Shown here piece after piece: positions 49,300 through 57,960 of a DNA stretch of 64,000 nt. Both the position numbers and the translations under genes were made by a program. The stretch is from Paracoccus sp. M683 (GTDB lineage: Bacteria > Pseudomonadota > Alphaproteobacteria > Rhodobacterales > Rhodobacteraceae). The stretch lies in assembly GCF_007096355.1 (NCBI RefSeq), contig NZ_VKDF01000001.1:462871-526870 (forward strand). The letters run 5' to 3'. Every line of letters starts with the position of its first letter. The stretch's first letter is position 1. The notes below the pieces were generated by a model. It searched no databases, was not told the origin of the DNA, and saw nothing but the letters and a program-made list of their open reading frames with translations.

Positions 49300-50815
49300 G
49301 CGGCGCCTGTCACGACTTGGCGTTGTCGCGGGCTTTCTGGCCGTGGCCGCGCTGTGCCTGCCCTTCGCCGACCTGACCACCGCCGGGCATGACCCCTGGC
49401 AGGCGCTGGCGCGTATGGCAGCTGGATTTCTGCGCCCCGATTTCGGCGCCGTGGAACAGATCGCCCGCGCCACCGCGTTGACCCTTGCCTTTGCCCTTTC
49501 CGGTGTCGCCCTTGGCGGGTTTCTGGGCCTGCTGATGGCGCCCTTCTATCGCTTTCGCGCAATCCGCTGGACCGCCATCGCCCTGCGATCCGTGCACGAG
49601 CTTTTCTGGGCGCTGATGCTGATGCAGGTGCTGGGCATGGGCGTGGCCACCGGTGTCCTGGCCATCGCACTGCCCTATGGCGGCATCTTCGCAAAGGTTT
49701 TGTCCGAGATTCTGGACGAGGCCGACCCCCGCCCCGCAGACTGGCTGGGGCCGCGCGTCGATGCGCTGACGCGGTTTCTGTGGGCGCGGGCGCCGCTGGC
49801 ACGGGCCGAGATGGCCGGCTATGCGCTGTATCGGCTGGAATGCGGGCTGCGGTCATCGGCCGTGCTGGGCTTTGTCGGGCTGCCGACACTTGGCTTTCAG
49901 CTGGACAGCTTTTTCAAGCAGGGCGAATACGGTGCGGCAGGGGCGATCATGGTGGTCTATATCACCCTGATCGCGACGCTGCGGCTGTGGATGCGGCCCC
50001 GCGCGGTGCTGATCTGGCTGGCAGCGGCGGCTGTCATGCTGGCGCAGGTCAAATCGCCGCCCATGGGATCGGGCGCGCTGTGGCGGTTTCTCAGCAGCGA
50101 TATCATCCCCGCGCCGTTACGGCAGGGCGACCCGGCCGCGCTGTGGCCATGGCTGGCCGATCTGATGCGCGATGCAATCCTGCCGGGGCTTTTCGCAACC
50201 ATGGTCGTGGCGCAACTGGCGCTGGTGCTGACCGGTGTGGTGGCCTTTCTGGGGCAGGCGCTGATCGTGCCGCGCGTGATGGGACGCGCGGGCGCAATCG
50301 TGGGGCATCTGTGGCTGGTGATCCTGCGATCCTTTCCCGAATATATTCTGGCCTATCTGTTCCTTCAGCTGTTCGGCCCGTCGATGCTGCCGGCCATTCT
50401 GGCGCTTGGCCTGCATAACGGCGCGATCATCGCCCATCTGCTTGGCCGGCAGGCGCGCGGGCTGCCCCTGCGCCCCGATGCCCCGCGCGGGCTGACGCTG
50501 TGGGGCTGGGAAATCGTGCCCCGGCTGTTCGGCAATTTCGTGGCGCTTTGCCTGTATCGGTGGGAAATCATGATCCGCGAAAGCGCCATCATGGGCATTC
50601 TGGGCATCGCGACACTGGGCTTTTTCCTTGACGATGCGATTGCCGAGCTGCGGCTGGACCGCGCCATGGTGATCCTGATCGCCACCGGGTTTGTCACCGC
50701 CGCCGTCGATGCGCTGTCGCGCAGCCTGCGCGCCCGCCTTGGCGCAGGCCGCCTGCGCGCGCCGGGGCGTGGCGGCGTGCTGCCAGTGGCCCAGGGGCTG
50801 CCCAATGCCGGCTGA
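49289..50815 (+). CDS. Fused double PhnE-like ABC permease
   Basis: A 508-residue inner-membrane permease that contains two PhnE-like transmembrane modules in one chain, so it can supply both halves of the channel. The first module (about 1-240) includes the coupling segment AGYALYRLECGLRSSAVLGFVGLPTLGFQL; the second (about 285-490) includes VALCLYRWEIMIRESAIMGILGIATLGFFL at the equivalent place. It overlaps the ATPase gene by 11 bases and completes the three-gene uptake system. PhnE proteins are usually single-module and about 270-290 long. The ligand is inferred to be a selenium oxyanion from context. Confidence 0.85.
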   Translation: MPARRRLSRLGVVAGFLAVAALCLPFADLTTAGHDPWQALARMAAGFLRPDFGAVEQIARATALTLAFALSGVALGGFLGLLMAPFYRFRAIRWTAIALRSVHELFWALMLMQVLGMGVATGVLAIALPYGGIFAKVLSEILDEADPRPADWLGPRVDALTRFLWARAPLARAEMAGYALYRLECGLRSSAVLGFVGLPTLGFQLDSFFKQGEYGAAGAIMVVYITLIATLRLWMRPRAVLIWLAAAAVMLAQVKSPPMGSGALWRFLSSDIIPAPLRQGDPAALWPWLADLMRDAILPGLFATMVVAQLALVLTGVVAFLGQALIVPRVMGRAGAIVGHLWLVILRSFPEYILAYLFLQLFGPSMLPAILALGLHNGAIIAHLLGRQARGLPLRPDAPRGLTLWGWEIVPRLFGNFVALCLYRWEIMIRESAIMGILGIATLGFFLDDAIAELRLDRAMVILIATGFVTAAVDALSRSLRARLGAGRLRAPGRGGVLPVAQGLPNAG

Positions 50816-50907
50816 CCGGGTCGAAGGGCTGTTGTTTCGGCGGCACTTCCGCGGCTACATGCGGGAATGCTGATCGAATAACGCCCACACCATCGGATTT
50901 TCCTATC

Positions 50908-51795
50908 ATGCTGGACAAACTGGAAATGCTGATCGCCGTCGCGAAAGAGGGCCATTTCGGCCGTGCCGCGACCAGCCTTGGCATTACTCAACCCACGCTG
51001 TCGACCGGCATCCGCCAATTGGAGGATCAGTTGGGCGTCCAGCTTATCTTCCGCCGCTCGCGCTATGGTGGCCTGACGCCCGAGGGACAGACGGCGCTGG
51101 TCTGGGCGCGCAAGATCGTGGGCGATGCCCGGCAGTTGAAGGACGAAATGCGGTTCAAGCGCCACGGCCTTTCCGGCCGCCTGCGCATCGCCGCCATCCC
51201 CACCGCGCTGACATGGGCGTCACGACTGGCCACGGGGTTCAGCGCGAAACATCCCAATGTGCGCTTTACCATCCTGTCGCGCACCTCGGCCGAGATCCTG
51301 TCGATGCTGGACAATCTGGATGTGGATGCGGGAATTTCCTATCTGGACAATGAACCGATGGGCCGGGTCAGCACCGAACCGCTGTATGAGGAAAAATACA
51401 TGCTGGTCTGCGCCGCGGACTCGGCCTTTGCCGGCCGGGCTTCGGTCAGCTGGGACGAGTTGCAGGGCGAAAGGCTGTGCCTGCTGACCCCCGACATGCA
51501 GAACCGCCGCATCATCAACCGCAATTTCAGCGCCGCTGGCCTTGCCCCCGATGCCTGGATCGAATCGAATTCCACCGTCGTTCTGCTGGCCACGGTCGAG
51601 GCCGGCAGCGGCATTTCCGTCCTGCCCGAGGACAGCGCCCGCTTTCTGGCCGGCGGCAAGGCCGTCAGCCTCGTGCCGCTGTCATCGCCCGAGGCTCCGC
51701 ACAAGGTCGGGCTGGTCGCCCCCTATCGCGAGCCGCATACCCCCGTGCTGGACGCCCTGCTGCGCGAAGCGCGAGAACTGTCAGCCCTTCGTTGA
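50908..51795 (+). CDS. fdsR: LysR-type regulator of the fds operon
   Basis: A 295-residue LysR-family regulator. The N-terminal winged helix-turn-helix (MLDKLEMLIAVAKEGHFGRAATSLGITQPTLSTGIRQLEDQLGVQLIFRR) is followed by a substrate-binding-like effector domain (about 90-295). It is the gene directly ahead of fdsGBACD on the same strand. Regulators in this position in Cupriavidus and Rhodobacter control formate-inducible fds expression, so this is called FdsR by analogy. The stop codon lies inside a LysR-type palindrome that overlaps the start of the fds promoter region. Confidence 0.85.
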   Translation: MLDKLEMLIAVAKEGHFGRAATSLGITQPTLSTGIRQLEDQLGVQLIFRRSRYGGLTPEGQTALVWARKIVGDARQLKDEMRFKRHGLSGRLRIAAIPTALTWASRLATGFSAKHPNVRFTILSRTSAEILSMLDNLDVDAGISYLDNEPMGRVSTEPLYEEKYMLVCAADSAFAGRASVSWDELQGERLCLLTPDMQNRRIINRNFSAAGLAPDAWIESNSTVVLLATVEAGSGISVLPEDSARFLAGGKAVSLVPLSSPEAPHKVGLVAPYREPHTPVLDALLREARELSALR

Positions 51796-51812
51796 TAGAT
51801 AAATTCTATCAA
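51792..51812 (+). promoter_or_regulatory. LysR-type operator ahead of fdsG
   Basis: TTGATAGA (51792-51799) and TCTATCAA (51805-51812) form a perfect inverted repeat with a five-base spacer. The core reads ATAG, seven bases, CTAT, fitting the LysR T-N11-A pattern. It overlaps the stop codon of the upstream LysR gene and lies 76 bases before fdsG. Confidence 0.75.
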
Positions 51813-51887
51813 TCAACGGAATAACGATATTGATTTTGGAATACCAGATCGGTTTGATTGCGTCGACATTCTTGAAGGGGCCAGCCG

Positions 51888-52364
51888 ATGCCGTCATCCG
51901 CGCCAGCACCGTCCGATCAGGACATTCAGGCGATCATTTCCGACCACCTCGGGCTAGAGGGGCCGCTGCTGCCGATCCTGCATGCCTTGCAGCACAGCTT
52001 TGGCCATATTCCTGCGGCGGCGCATGAGCCGATCATCAAGGCGCTGAACATCAGCCGGGCCGAATTGCATGGCGTGATCAGCTTTTACCACGATTTCCGT
52101 GACAACCCCGCCGGCCGCCACGTGGTCAAGATTTGCCGGGCCGAAGCCTGTCAGGCGGTTGGTGCCGATGCGCTGGCGCAGGCGACGCTGGATAAGCTGG
52201 GGCTGGATTGGCACGGCACAACGGCCAATGGTGCCGTGACGATCGAGCCGGTCTATTGCCTGGGCCTGTGCGCCTGCGGCCCCGCCGCAATGGTCGATGA
52301 CCGGGTGATCGGCCGTGTTGACGAGGCACGCATGCAGAGGCTGTTGCAAGAGGCGGGGGCATGA
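51888..52364 (+). CDS. fdsG: NAD-dependent formate dehydrogenase gamma subunit
   Basis: The 158-residue gamma subunit is a thioredoxin-like [2Fe-2S] protein related to NuoE of complex I. Conserved segments are LLPILHALQHSFGHIP, GVISFYHDFRDNPAGRHVVKICRAEACQAVGAD and EPVYCLGLCACGPAAMV, giving four cluster Cys. It works in the cytosolic FdsABG complex, which couples formate oxidation to NAD+ reduction. The stop overlaps the fdsB start (ATGA). Confidence 0.95.
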   Translation: MPSSAPAPSDQDIQAIISDHLGLEGPLLPILHALQHSFGHIPAAAHEPIIKALNISRAELHGVISFYHDFRDNPAGRHVVKICRAEACQAVGADALAQATLDKLGLDWHGTTANGAVTIEPVYCLGLCACGPAAMVDDRVIGRVDEARMQRLLQEAGA

Positions 52365-53884
52365 TGAAAATCTGGGTTCCGCTGGACAGCGCCGCCAAGG
52401 CGCTTGGTGCCGACGAGGTGGCCTACGCGCTTGCCGCCGCCGCGAATGCGCGCGGCATAAAGGTTCAGATCATCCGCAACGGGTCGCGCGGCATGGTGTG
52501 GCTGGAACCGCTGGTCGAAGTGGAAATTAACGGCATTCGCCACGGTTTCGGCCCCGCTGCGCCCGACGACGCCGACGATATTCTGTCGGGCAGCGGCGCA
52601 AAGGCGCTTGGCCCGGTCGAGGATCTTGACTGGATGCGCCGCCAGACCCGGCTGACCTTTGCCCGCTGCGGCGTGATCGACCCGCTGTCGCTTGACGAAT
52701 ATCAGGCCAATGGCGGTCTGGTCGGGCTGCGCCGTGCAATCGCCATGACCGGGCAGCAGGTGGTGGATGAGGTCAAAACCTCTGGCCTGCGGGGCCGGGG
52801 CGGGGCGGGCTTTCCGACCGGCATCAAATGGCAGACCGTCCATGATGCCACCGCGCCACAGAAATATGTCGTCTGCAACGCTGATGAGGGCGACAGCGGC
52901 ACATTCGCCGACCGCATGATCATCGAGGGCGATCCCTTCAGCCTGATCGAGGGCATGGCCATCGCCGGTCTGGGTGTCGGCGCGACGCGCGGCTATGTCT
53001 ATCTGCGGTCGGAATACCCCGACGCGATCCGGGTGTTGCAACAGGCCGTCCGCATCGCCCGCAATGGCGGCTTGCTGGGGCCGGATGTGCTGGGATCGGG
53101 CCGCGCTTTCGATATCGAGGTGCGGGTGGGCGCGGGCGCCTATGTCTGTGGCGAGGAAACGTCGCTGTTGAACAGCCTTGAGGGCAAGCGCGGCGTTGTG
53201 CGCGCCAAACCCCCGCTGCCCGCGCTGGAAGGTTTTCTGGGCCGGCCCACTGTGGTGAACAACGTGATCTCGCTGGCGACGGTGCCGGTGATCTTTGAAA
53301 AGGGTGCGCAGCATTACGCCGATTTCGGCCTTGGCCGGTCGCGCGGCACGGTGACCTTGCAGATCGCCGGCAATGTCGCGCGTGGCGGGTTGTTCGAAAC
53401 GGCCTTCGGCATGACGCTTGATCAGGCGGTGAACGATATTGGCGGCGGCACGGCCTCGGGTCGGCCGGTCAAGGCGGTGCAGGTGGGCGGGCCATTGGGG
53501 GCCTATATGCCCGTGGCCAAGTTCGACACGCCGCTTGGATATGAGGAGTTGGACAGTCAGGGCGGGCTGATCGGCCATGCCGGGCTGGTGGTGTTCGATG
53601 ATACAGCCGACATGCTGGGCATGGCGCGCTTCGCGATGGAGTTCTGCGCCGTCGAAAGCTGTGGCAAATGCACGCCCTGCCGCATCGGCGCGGTGCGCGG
53701 GGTGGAAACCATCGACCGCATCGCCGCCGGTGACGGCAACGCGATTGGTCTGTTGACCGATCTTTGTGATACAATGCGCGACGGCTCGCTTTGTGCGCTT
53801 GGTGGGTTCACACCCTACCCGGTTATGTCCGCGCTGACCCATTTCCCCGACGACTTTGCGCGCCGGAAGGAGGCTGCCGAATGA
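52361..53884 (+). CDS. fdsB: NAD-dependent formate dehydrogenase beta subunit
   Basis: The 507-residue diaphorase subunit binds FMN, NAD and one [4Fe-4S] cluster, like NuoF. The first 90 residues form a thioredoxin-like domain. FMN/NAD binding is shown by SGLRGRGGAGFPTGIKW, CNADEGDSGTFADR and GAGAYVCGEETSLLNSLEGKRG, and the cluster by ESCGKCTPCRIG plus a late Cys (GSLCALGG). It passes electrons from FdsA to NAD+. It overlaps fdsG and fdsA by four bases each. Confidence 0.96.
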   Translation: MMKIWVPLDSAAKALGADEVAYALAAAANARGIKVQIIRNGSRGMVWLEPLVEVEINGIRHGFGPAAPDDADDILSGSGAKALGPVEDLDWMRRQTRLTFARCGVIDPLSLDEYQANGGLVGLRRAIAMTGQQVVDEVKTSGLRGRGGAGFPTGIKWQTVHDATAPQKYVVCNADEGDSGTFADRMIIEGDPFSLIEGMAIAGLGVGATRGYVYLRSEYPDAIRVLQQAVRIARNGGLLGPDVLGSGRAFDIEVRVGAGAYVCGEETSLLNSLEGKRGVVRAKPPLPALEGFLGRPTVVNNVISLATVPVIFEKGAQHYADFGLGRSRGTVTLQIAGNVARGGLFETAFGMTLDQAVNDIGGGTASGRPVKAVQVGGPLGAYMPVAKFDTPLGYEELDSQGGLIGHAGLVVFDDTADMLGMARFAMEFCAVESCGKCTPCRIGAVRGVETIDRIAAGDGNAIGLLTDLCDTMRDGSLCALGGFTPYPVMSALTHFPDDFARRKEAAE

Positions 53885-56841
53885 AGGATTTCATTCTTCC
53901 CGACGACCGCGACATGGGCACACCCGCCCGCAGCGGCGCCCTTGTGACCCTGACCGTTGATGGTATCGAAGTCAGCGTGCCCGAGGGCACATCCATCATG
54001 CGCGCCGCGGCCGAGGCCGGCATCAAGGTGCCCAAGCTTTGCGCCACCGACAGCATCGAGGCCTTTGGGTCCTGCCGGCTTTGCGTGGTCCAGATCGAGG
54101 GTCGCCGCGGCACCCCCGCATCCTGCACCACCCCGGTTGCGGCCGGGATGGTCGTGCACACCCAATCCGACCACGTCCGCAAGGTCCGCAAGGGCGTGAT
54201 GGAGCTTTACATCAGTGACCACCCGCTTGATTGCCTGACCTGTTCAGCCAATGGCGATTGTGAATTGCAGGACATGGCGGGGGCCGTTGGTCTGCGTGAT
54301 GTGCGCTATCAGTCGGGCCGCAACCATTACGACGCCTCGGGGCATGGCGTGCTGGCGCAAGGCGATGCGCGGGCACGCGCGGCCAGCACGACGGCCCGCA
54401 GCGGTGTCGCGGGCGATCTGGGCAATCCGCTGTTCATTCCCAAGGATAACAGCAACCCCTATTTCACCTATGACCCCAGTAAATGCATCGTCTGTTCGCG
54501 CTGTGTGCGCGCCTGCGAAGAGGTGCAGGGCACCTTCGCGCTGACGATCGAGGGCCGGGGCTTTGACAGCCGCGTGTCTGCCGGCATGGCGGGCGATGAC
54601 TTCCTGACGTCGGATTGCGTCAGTTGTGGCGCCTGCGTTCAGGCCTGCCCGACCGCGACCTTGCAGGAAAAATCCATCGCCGAGCTGGGCACGCCGACGC
54701 GATCGGTCATCACGACCTGCGCCTATTGCGGTGTCGGCTGCCAGTTCAAGGCCGAGATGAACGGCGACCGGCTGGTGCGCATGGTGCCGTGGAAGCACGG
54801 CAAGGCCAATCGCGGGCACAGCTGCGTCAAGGGCCGCTTCGCCTATGGCTATGCGACACATAAGGACCGCATCCTGAACCCGATGATCCGCGACAGCATC
54901 GACGAACCCTGGCGCGAGGTAAGCTGGGACCAGGCGCTGAGTTTTGCCGCCGACAAGATGCTGGGATTGCAGCAGAAATACGGCCAGAAAAGCATCGGCG
55001 TAATCACCTCGTCGCGCTGCACCAACGAAGAAACCTATCTGGTGCAGAAACTGGCGCGCGCGGTGTTCATGAACAACAACACCGACACCTGCGCCCGCGT
55101 TTGCCATTCGCCCACCGGCTATGGTCTGGGGCAGGCTTTCGGCACCTCTGCCGGCACACAGGATTTCGACAGCGTCGAGCATACCGACGTGGCCATCATC
55201 ATCGGCGCCAACCCGACCGATGGGCACCCGGTCTTTGCCAGCCGCCTGAAAAAGCGGCTGCGTCAGGGTGCCAAGCTGATCGTCATCGACCCGCGCCGGA
55301 TCGACATGGTGAAATCGGCCCATATCGAGGCCGCGCATCACCTGCCGCTGAAGCCCGGCACCAATGTCGCCGTTGTCACCTCGCTGGCCCATGTCATCGT
55401 GACCGAAGGGCTGATGGACGAGGCCTTTATCCGCGAGCGGTGCGATTGGGACGAGTTCCAGCACTATGCTGAATTTGTCAGCGATCCGCGCCACAGCCCG
55501 GAAGCGACCGAGTTGATGACCGGCGTGCCCGCGGCCGAGTTGCGCGCCGCCGCACGGCTTTACGCCACGGGCGGCAATGCCGCGATCTATTACGGACTGG
55601 GCGTCACCGAACATTCGCAAGGTTCAACCACGGTCATGGGCATCGCCAACCTGTCGATGCTGACCGGCAATATCGGCCGGCCCGGCGTTGGCGTGAACCC
55701 GCTGCGTGGCCAAAACAACGTTCAGGGTTCCTGCGACATGGGGTCGTTCCCGCATGAGCTGCCGGGCTATCGCCATGTGAAACTGCCCGAGGTGCGCGCC
55801 GTGTTCGAGGCTGCCTGGGGTGTGCCGATCGACCCGGAACCGGGCCTTCGCATTCCGAACATGCTGGATGCCGCAGTGGATGGCACCTTCAAGGGGCTTT
55901 ACTGTCAGGGCGAGGATATTCTGCAATCGGACCCCGACACCCACCATGTCGCGGCCGGTCTGGCGGCAATGGAATGCGTCATCGTCCATGACCTGTTCCT
56001 GAACGAGACGGCGAATTACGCCCATGTATTCCTGCCCGGCTCCAGCTTTCTGGAAAAGGACGGCACCTTCACCAATGCCGAACGCCGCATCAACAGGGTG
56101 CGCAAGGTCATGGCGCCGCTGAATGGCTATGGCGATTGGGAAATCACGCAATTGCTGGCGAATGCCATGCTGAAGGAGATGGGAGGCGCGACCTGGACCT
56201 ATACCCACCCCTCGCAGATCATGGACGAAATCGCGGCCACCACGCCCAGCTTTGCCGGTGTGGACTATGCCCTGCTGGAAGAAAAGGGCTCGGTCCAGTG
56301 GCCCTGCAACGAGGACCATCCCGAAGGCACGCCGCTGATGCATGTCGACGGCTTCGTGCGCGGCAAGGGGCGCTTTATCGTGACCGAATATGTCGCCACG
56401 GATGAGCGGTCGGGGCCGCGCTTCCCGTTGTTGCTGACGACGGGCCGCATTCTGTCGCAGTATAACGTGGGCGCACAGACCCGGAGGACCGAAAACACCG
56501 CCTGGCATGCCGAGGATTTGCTGGAGATTCACCCCCATGACGCCGAAAATCGCGGTGTGAATGAAGGGGACTGGGTCAAGCTGGCCAGCCGCGCGGGCGA
56601 AACCACGCTGCGGGCGACGATTACCGACCGGGTCAGTCCGGGCGTGGTCTATACCACCTTCCACCATCCCGATACGCAGGCTAACGTGATCACCACCGAT
56701 TTCTCGGATTGGGCGACGAACTGCCCTGAATACAAGGTGACGGCGGTGCAGGTCAGCCCCTCGAACGGGCCGACCGACTGGCAGGAAAGCTATGCGGCAC
56801 AGGCCGAGCAGTCGCGCCGGATCCTGCCCGCAGCGGAGTAA
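53881..56841 (+). CDS. fdsA: NAD-dependent formate dehydrogenase alpha subunit (Cys type)
   Basis: The 986-residue catalytic subunit holds bis-MGD molybdenum and several iron-sulfur clusters. The N-terminal NuoG-like part has a [2Fe-2S] motif (GSCRLCVVQIEG) and HPLDCLTCSANGDCEL, then two ferredoxin motifs (CIVCSRCVRACEEVQG, CVSCGACVQACP). The molybdopterin domain starts with CAYCGVGCQF and NRGHSCVKG. The metal ligand is Cys408 in ARVCHSPTGYG, so this enzyme uses Cys rather than the Sec found in fdoG of the same window. The start at 53881 is the ATG overlapping the fdsB stop; upstream extension would lie in fdsB. Confidence 0.97.
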   Translation: MKDFILPDDRDMGTPARSGALVTLTVDGIEVSVPEGTSIMRAAAEAGIKVPKLCATDSIEAFGSCRLCVVQIEGRRGTPASCTTPVAAGMVVHTQSDHVRKVRKGVMELYISDHPLDCLTCSANGDCELQDMAGAVGLRDVRYQSGRNHYDASGHGVLAQGDARARAASTTARSGVAGDLGNPLFIPKDNSNPYFTYDPSKCIVCSRCVRACEEVQGTFALTIEGRGFDSRVSAGMAGDDFLTSDCVSCGACVQACPTATLQEKSIAELGTPTRSVITTCAYCGVGCQFKAEMNGDRLVRMVPWKHGKANRGHSCVKGRFAYGYATHKDRILNPMIRDSIDEPWREVSWDQALSFAADKMLGLQQKYGQKSIGVITSSRCTNEETYLVQKLARAVFMNNNTDTCARVCHSPTGYGLGQAFGTSAGTQDFDSVEHTDVAIIIGANPTDGHPVFASRLKKRLRQGAKLIVIDPRRIDMVKSAHIEAAHHLPLKPGTNVAVVTSLAHVIVTEGLMDEAFIRERCDWDEFQHYAEFVSDPRHSPEATELMTGVPAAELRAAARLYATGGNAAIYYGLGVTEHSQGSTTVMGIANLSMLTGNIGRPGVGVNPLRGQNNVQGSCDMGSFPHELPGYRHVKLPEVRAVFEAAWGVPIDPEPGLRIPNMLDAAVDGTFKGLYCQGEDILQSDPDTHHVAAGLAAMECVIVHDLFLNETANYAHVFLPGSSFLEKDGTFTNAERRINRVRKVMAPLNGYGDWEITQLLANAMLKEMGGATWTYTHPSQIMDEIAATTPSFAGVDYALLEEKGSVQWPCNEDHPEGTPLMHVDGFVRGKGRFIVTEYVATDERSGPRFPLLLTTGRILSQYNVGAQTRRTENTAWHAEDLLEIHPHDAENRGVNEGDWVKLASRAGETTLRATITDRVSPGVVYTTFHHPDTQANVITTDFSDWATNCPEYKVTAVQVSPSNGPTDWQESYAAQAEQSRRILPAAE

Positions 56842-56845
56842 CGTG

Positions 56846-57667
56846 ATGGCCCATAACCCGACGCAAAGCGTGCCGGGACATTCCCATCAGCAGGACGGCA
56901 GCTTTGCCGTCCATCGCGCCTTGCCAGACGAGGTGCCGATCGCGATCACCTTCAACGGCACCACCCAGGCGGTGATGATGGCCACACCGGCGGATATTAC
57001 CGATTTCGCCCATGGCTTCGCACTGACCGAGGGCGCCGTGACCGATCTGGCCCAGATCGAACGCTTTGAAACGGTGCAGCACGATCTGGGCATCGAGGCG
57101 CGGTTCTGGCTGACCGAGGACCGGGCCGAGGCGCTGGCCGCGCGCCGCCGCACCATGGCAGGGCCGGTGGGTTGCGGGCTGTGCGGTATCGACAGCCTGG
57201 ATCAGGCGGCGCGCAGCCTGCCCCGCCTGCCCCCCGATGGGTTGCGCCTGTCACCGGCACTGGTCGGTCAGGCCACGGACCAGTTGCGCGCGTCACAACC
57301 CTTGCACGACCAGACCCGCGCCACCCATGCCGCCGGCTTTCTGGTGCCCGGCCGGGGCGTCGTCCTGACGCGCGAGGATGTCGGCCGTCACAATGCGCTG
57401 GACAAGCTGATCGGTGCGCTGCTGCGTGCGGGCATCGACCCGGCCTCGGGTGCCTGCGTGATCACCTCGCGCATCTCGGTCGAGCTGGTGCAGAAATGCG
57501 CCATCGCCGGGCTGCCGGTCATCATTGCCGTCTCGGCCCCCACCGCCTTTGCCGTGCGCGTGGCGGATGATGCCGGCGTGACGCTGGCCGCCTTTGCCCG
57601 CGGCGGCGGGTTCGAAACCTATTCCCACCCGCACCGCATTACCGACGAGGTGTCGCATGTCGCCTGA
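56846..57667 (+). CDS. fdhD: Formate dehydrogenase sulfurtransferase (FdhD/FdsC)
   Basis: FdhD (called FdsC in fds operons) transfers sulfur from IscS to the molybdenum cofactor before it is inserted into formate dehydrogenase. The 273-residue protein has the Cys pair C110-G-L-C113 in GPVGCGLCGID, TRATHAAGFLVPGRGVVLTREDVGRHNALDKLIGALL and SRISVELVQKCAIAGLPVIIAVSAPTAFAV. It is the fourth gene of the fds operon, five bases after fdsA. It is the only FdhD in the window, so it may also serve FdoG. Confidence 0.95.
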   Translation: MAHNPTQSVPGHSHQQDGSFAVHRALPDEVPIAITFNGTTQAVMMATPADITDFAHGFALTEGAVTDLAQIERFETVQHDLGIEARFWLTEDRAEALAARRRTMAGPVGCGLCGIDSLDQAARSLPRLPPDGLRLSPALVGQATDQLRASQPLHDQTRATHAAGFLVPGRGVVLTREDVGRHNALDKLIGALLRAGIDPASGACVITSRISVELVQKCAIAGLPVIIAVSAPTAFAVRVADDAGVTLAAFARGGGFETYSHPHRITDEVSHVA

Positions 57668-57860
57668 AAAGATGGTCCATATGGCCAATCAGATCGCCAC
57701 ATTCTTCAAGACCCAGCCCGGCGACAACGCGCCTGAACGGGTGGCCGGCCATCTGCGCGATTTCTGGGAACCGCGCATGCGCGACCAGTTGCGCCGCTAT
57801 GTGGACGAGGGAGGCACCGGGCTGGACCAGATCGCCATCGAGGCCGTCAAGCGGATCTGA
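57657..57860 (+). CDS. fdsD: Formate dehydrogenase delta subunit
   Basis: A 67-residue protein matching FdsD: MVHMANQIATFFKTQPGDNAPERVAGHLRDFWEPRMRDQLRRYVDEGGTGLDQIAIEAVKRI-type sequence, with short helices and a conserved FWEPRMR. It is required for an active FdsABG complex and may help cofactor handling. The ATG at 57657 overlaps the fdhD end by 11 bases; ATG 57672 is an alternative. It closes fdsGBACD. Confidence 0.93.
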   Translation: MSPEKMVHMANQIATFFKTQPGDNAPERVAGHLRDFWEPRMRDQLRRYVDEGGTGLDQIAIEAVKRI

Positions 57861-57946
57861 CCACCCCCGATTGCGGCCTGCACGCCGGCCTCGAACCGCG
57901 CCGCATGGTCGCAGCAGGGACGTTTTGGCTTGCGTCATTGCTGGCG

Positions 57947-57960
57947 TTGATCCAGACCTT
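57947..57960 (+). promoter_or_regulatory. Degenerate FNR half-site at the fnrP start
   Basis: TTGATCCAGACCTT shares the left arm and spacer of the two perfect FNR boxes in this window but has lost the right ATCAA arm. It sits directly against the ATG at 57961. It may reflect weak autoregulation, most likely repression, or be chance. Confidence 0.35.

Noticed and set aside
47773..50815. Phosphonate uptake as the function of the PhnDCE-like genes
   Set aside because: No C-P lyase or other phosphonate genes are near and the neighbours are selenium/formate genes; kept only as an alternative.
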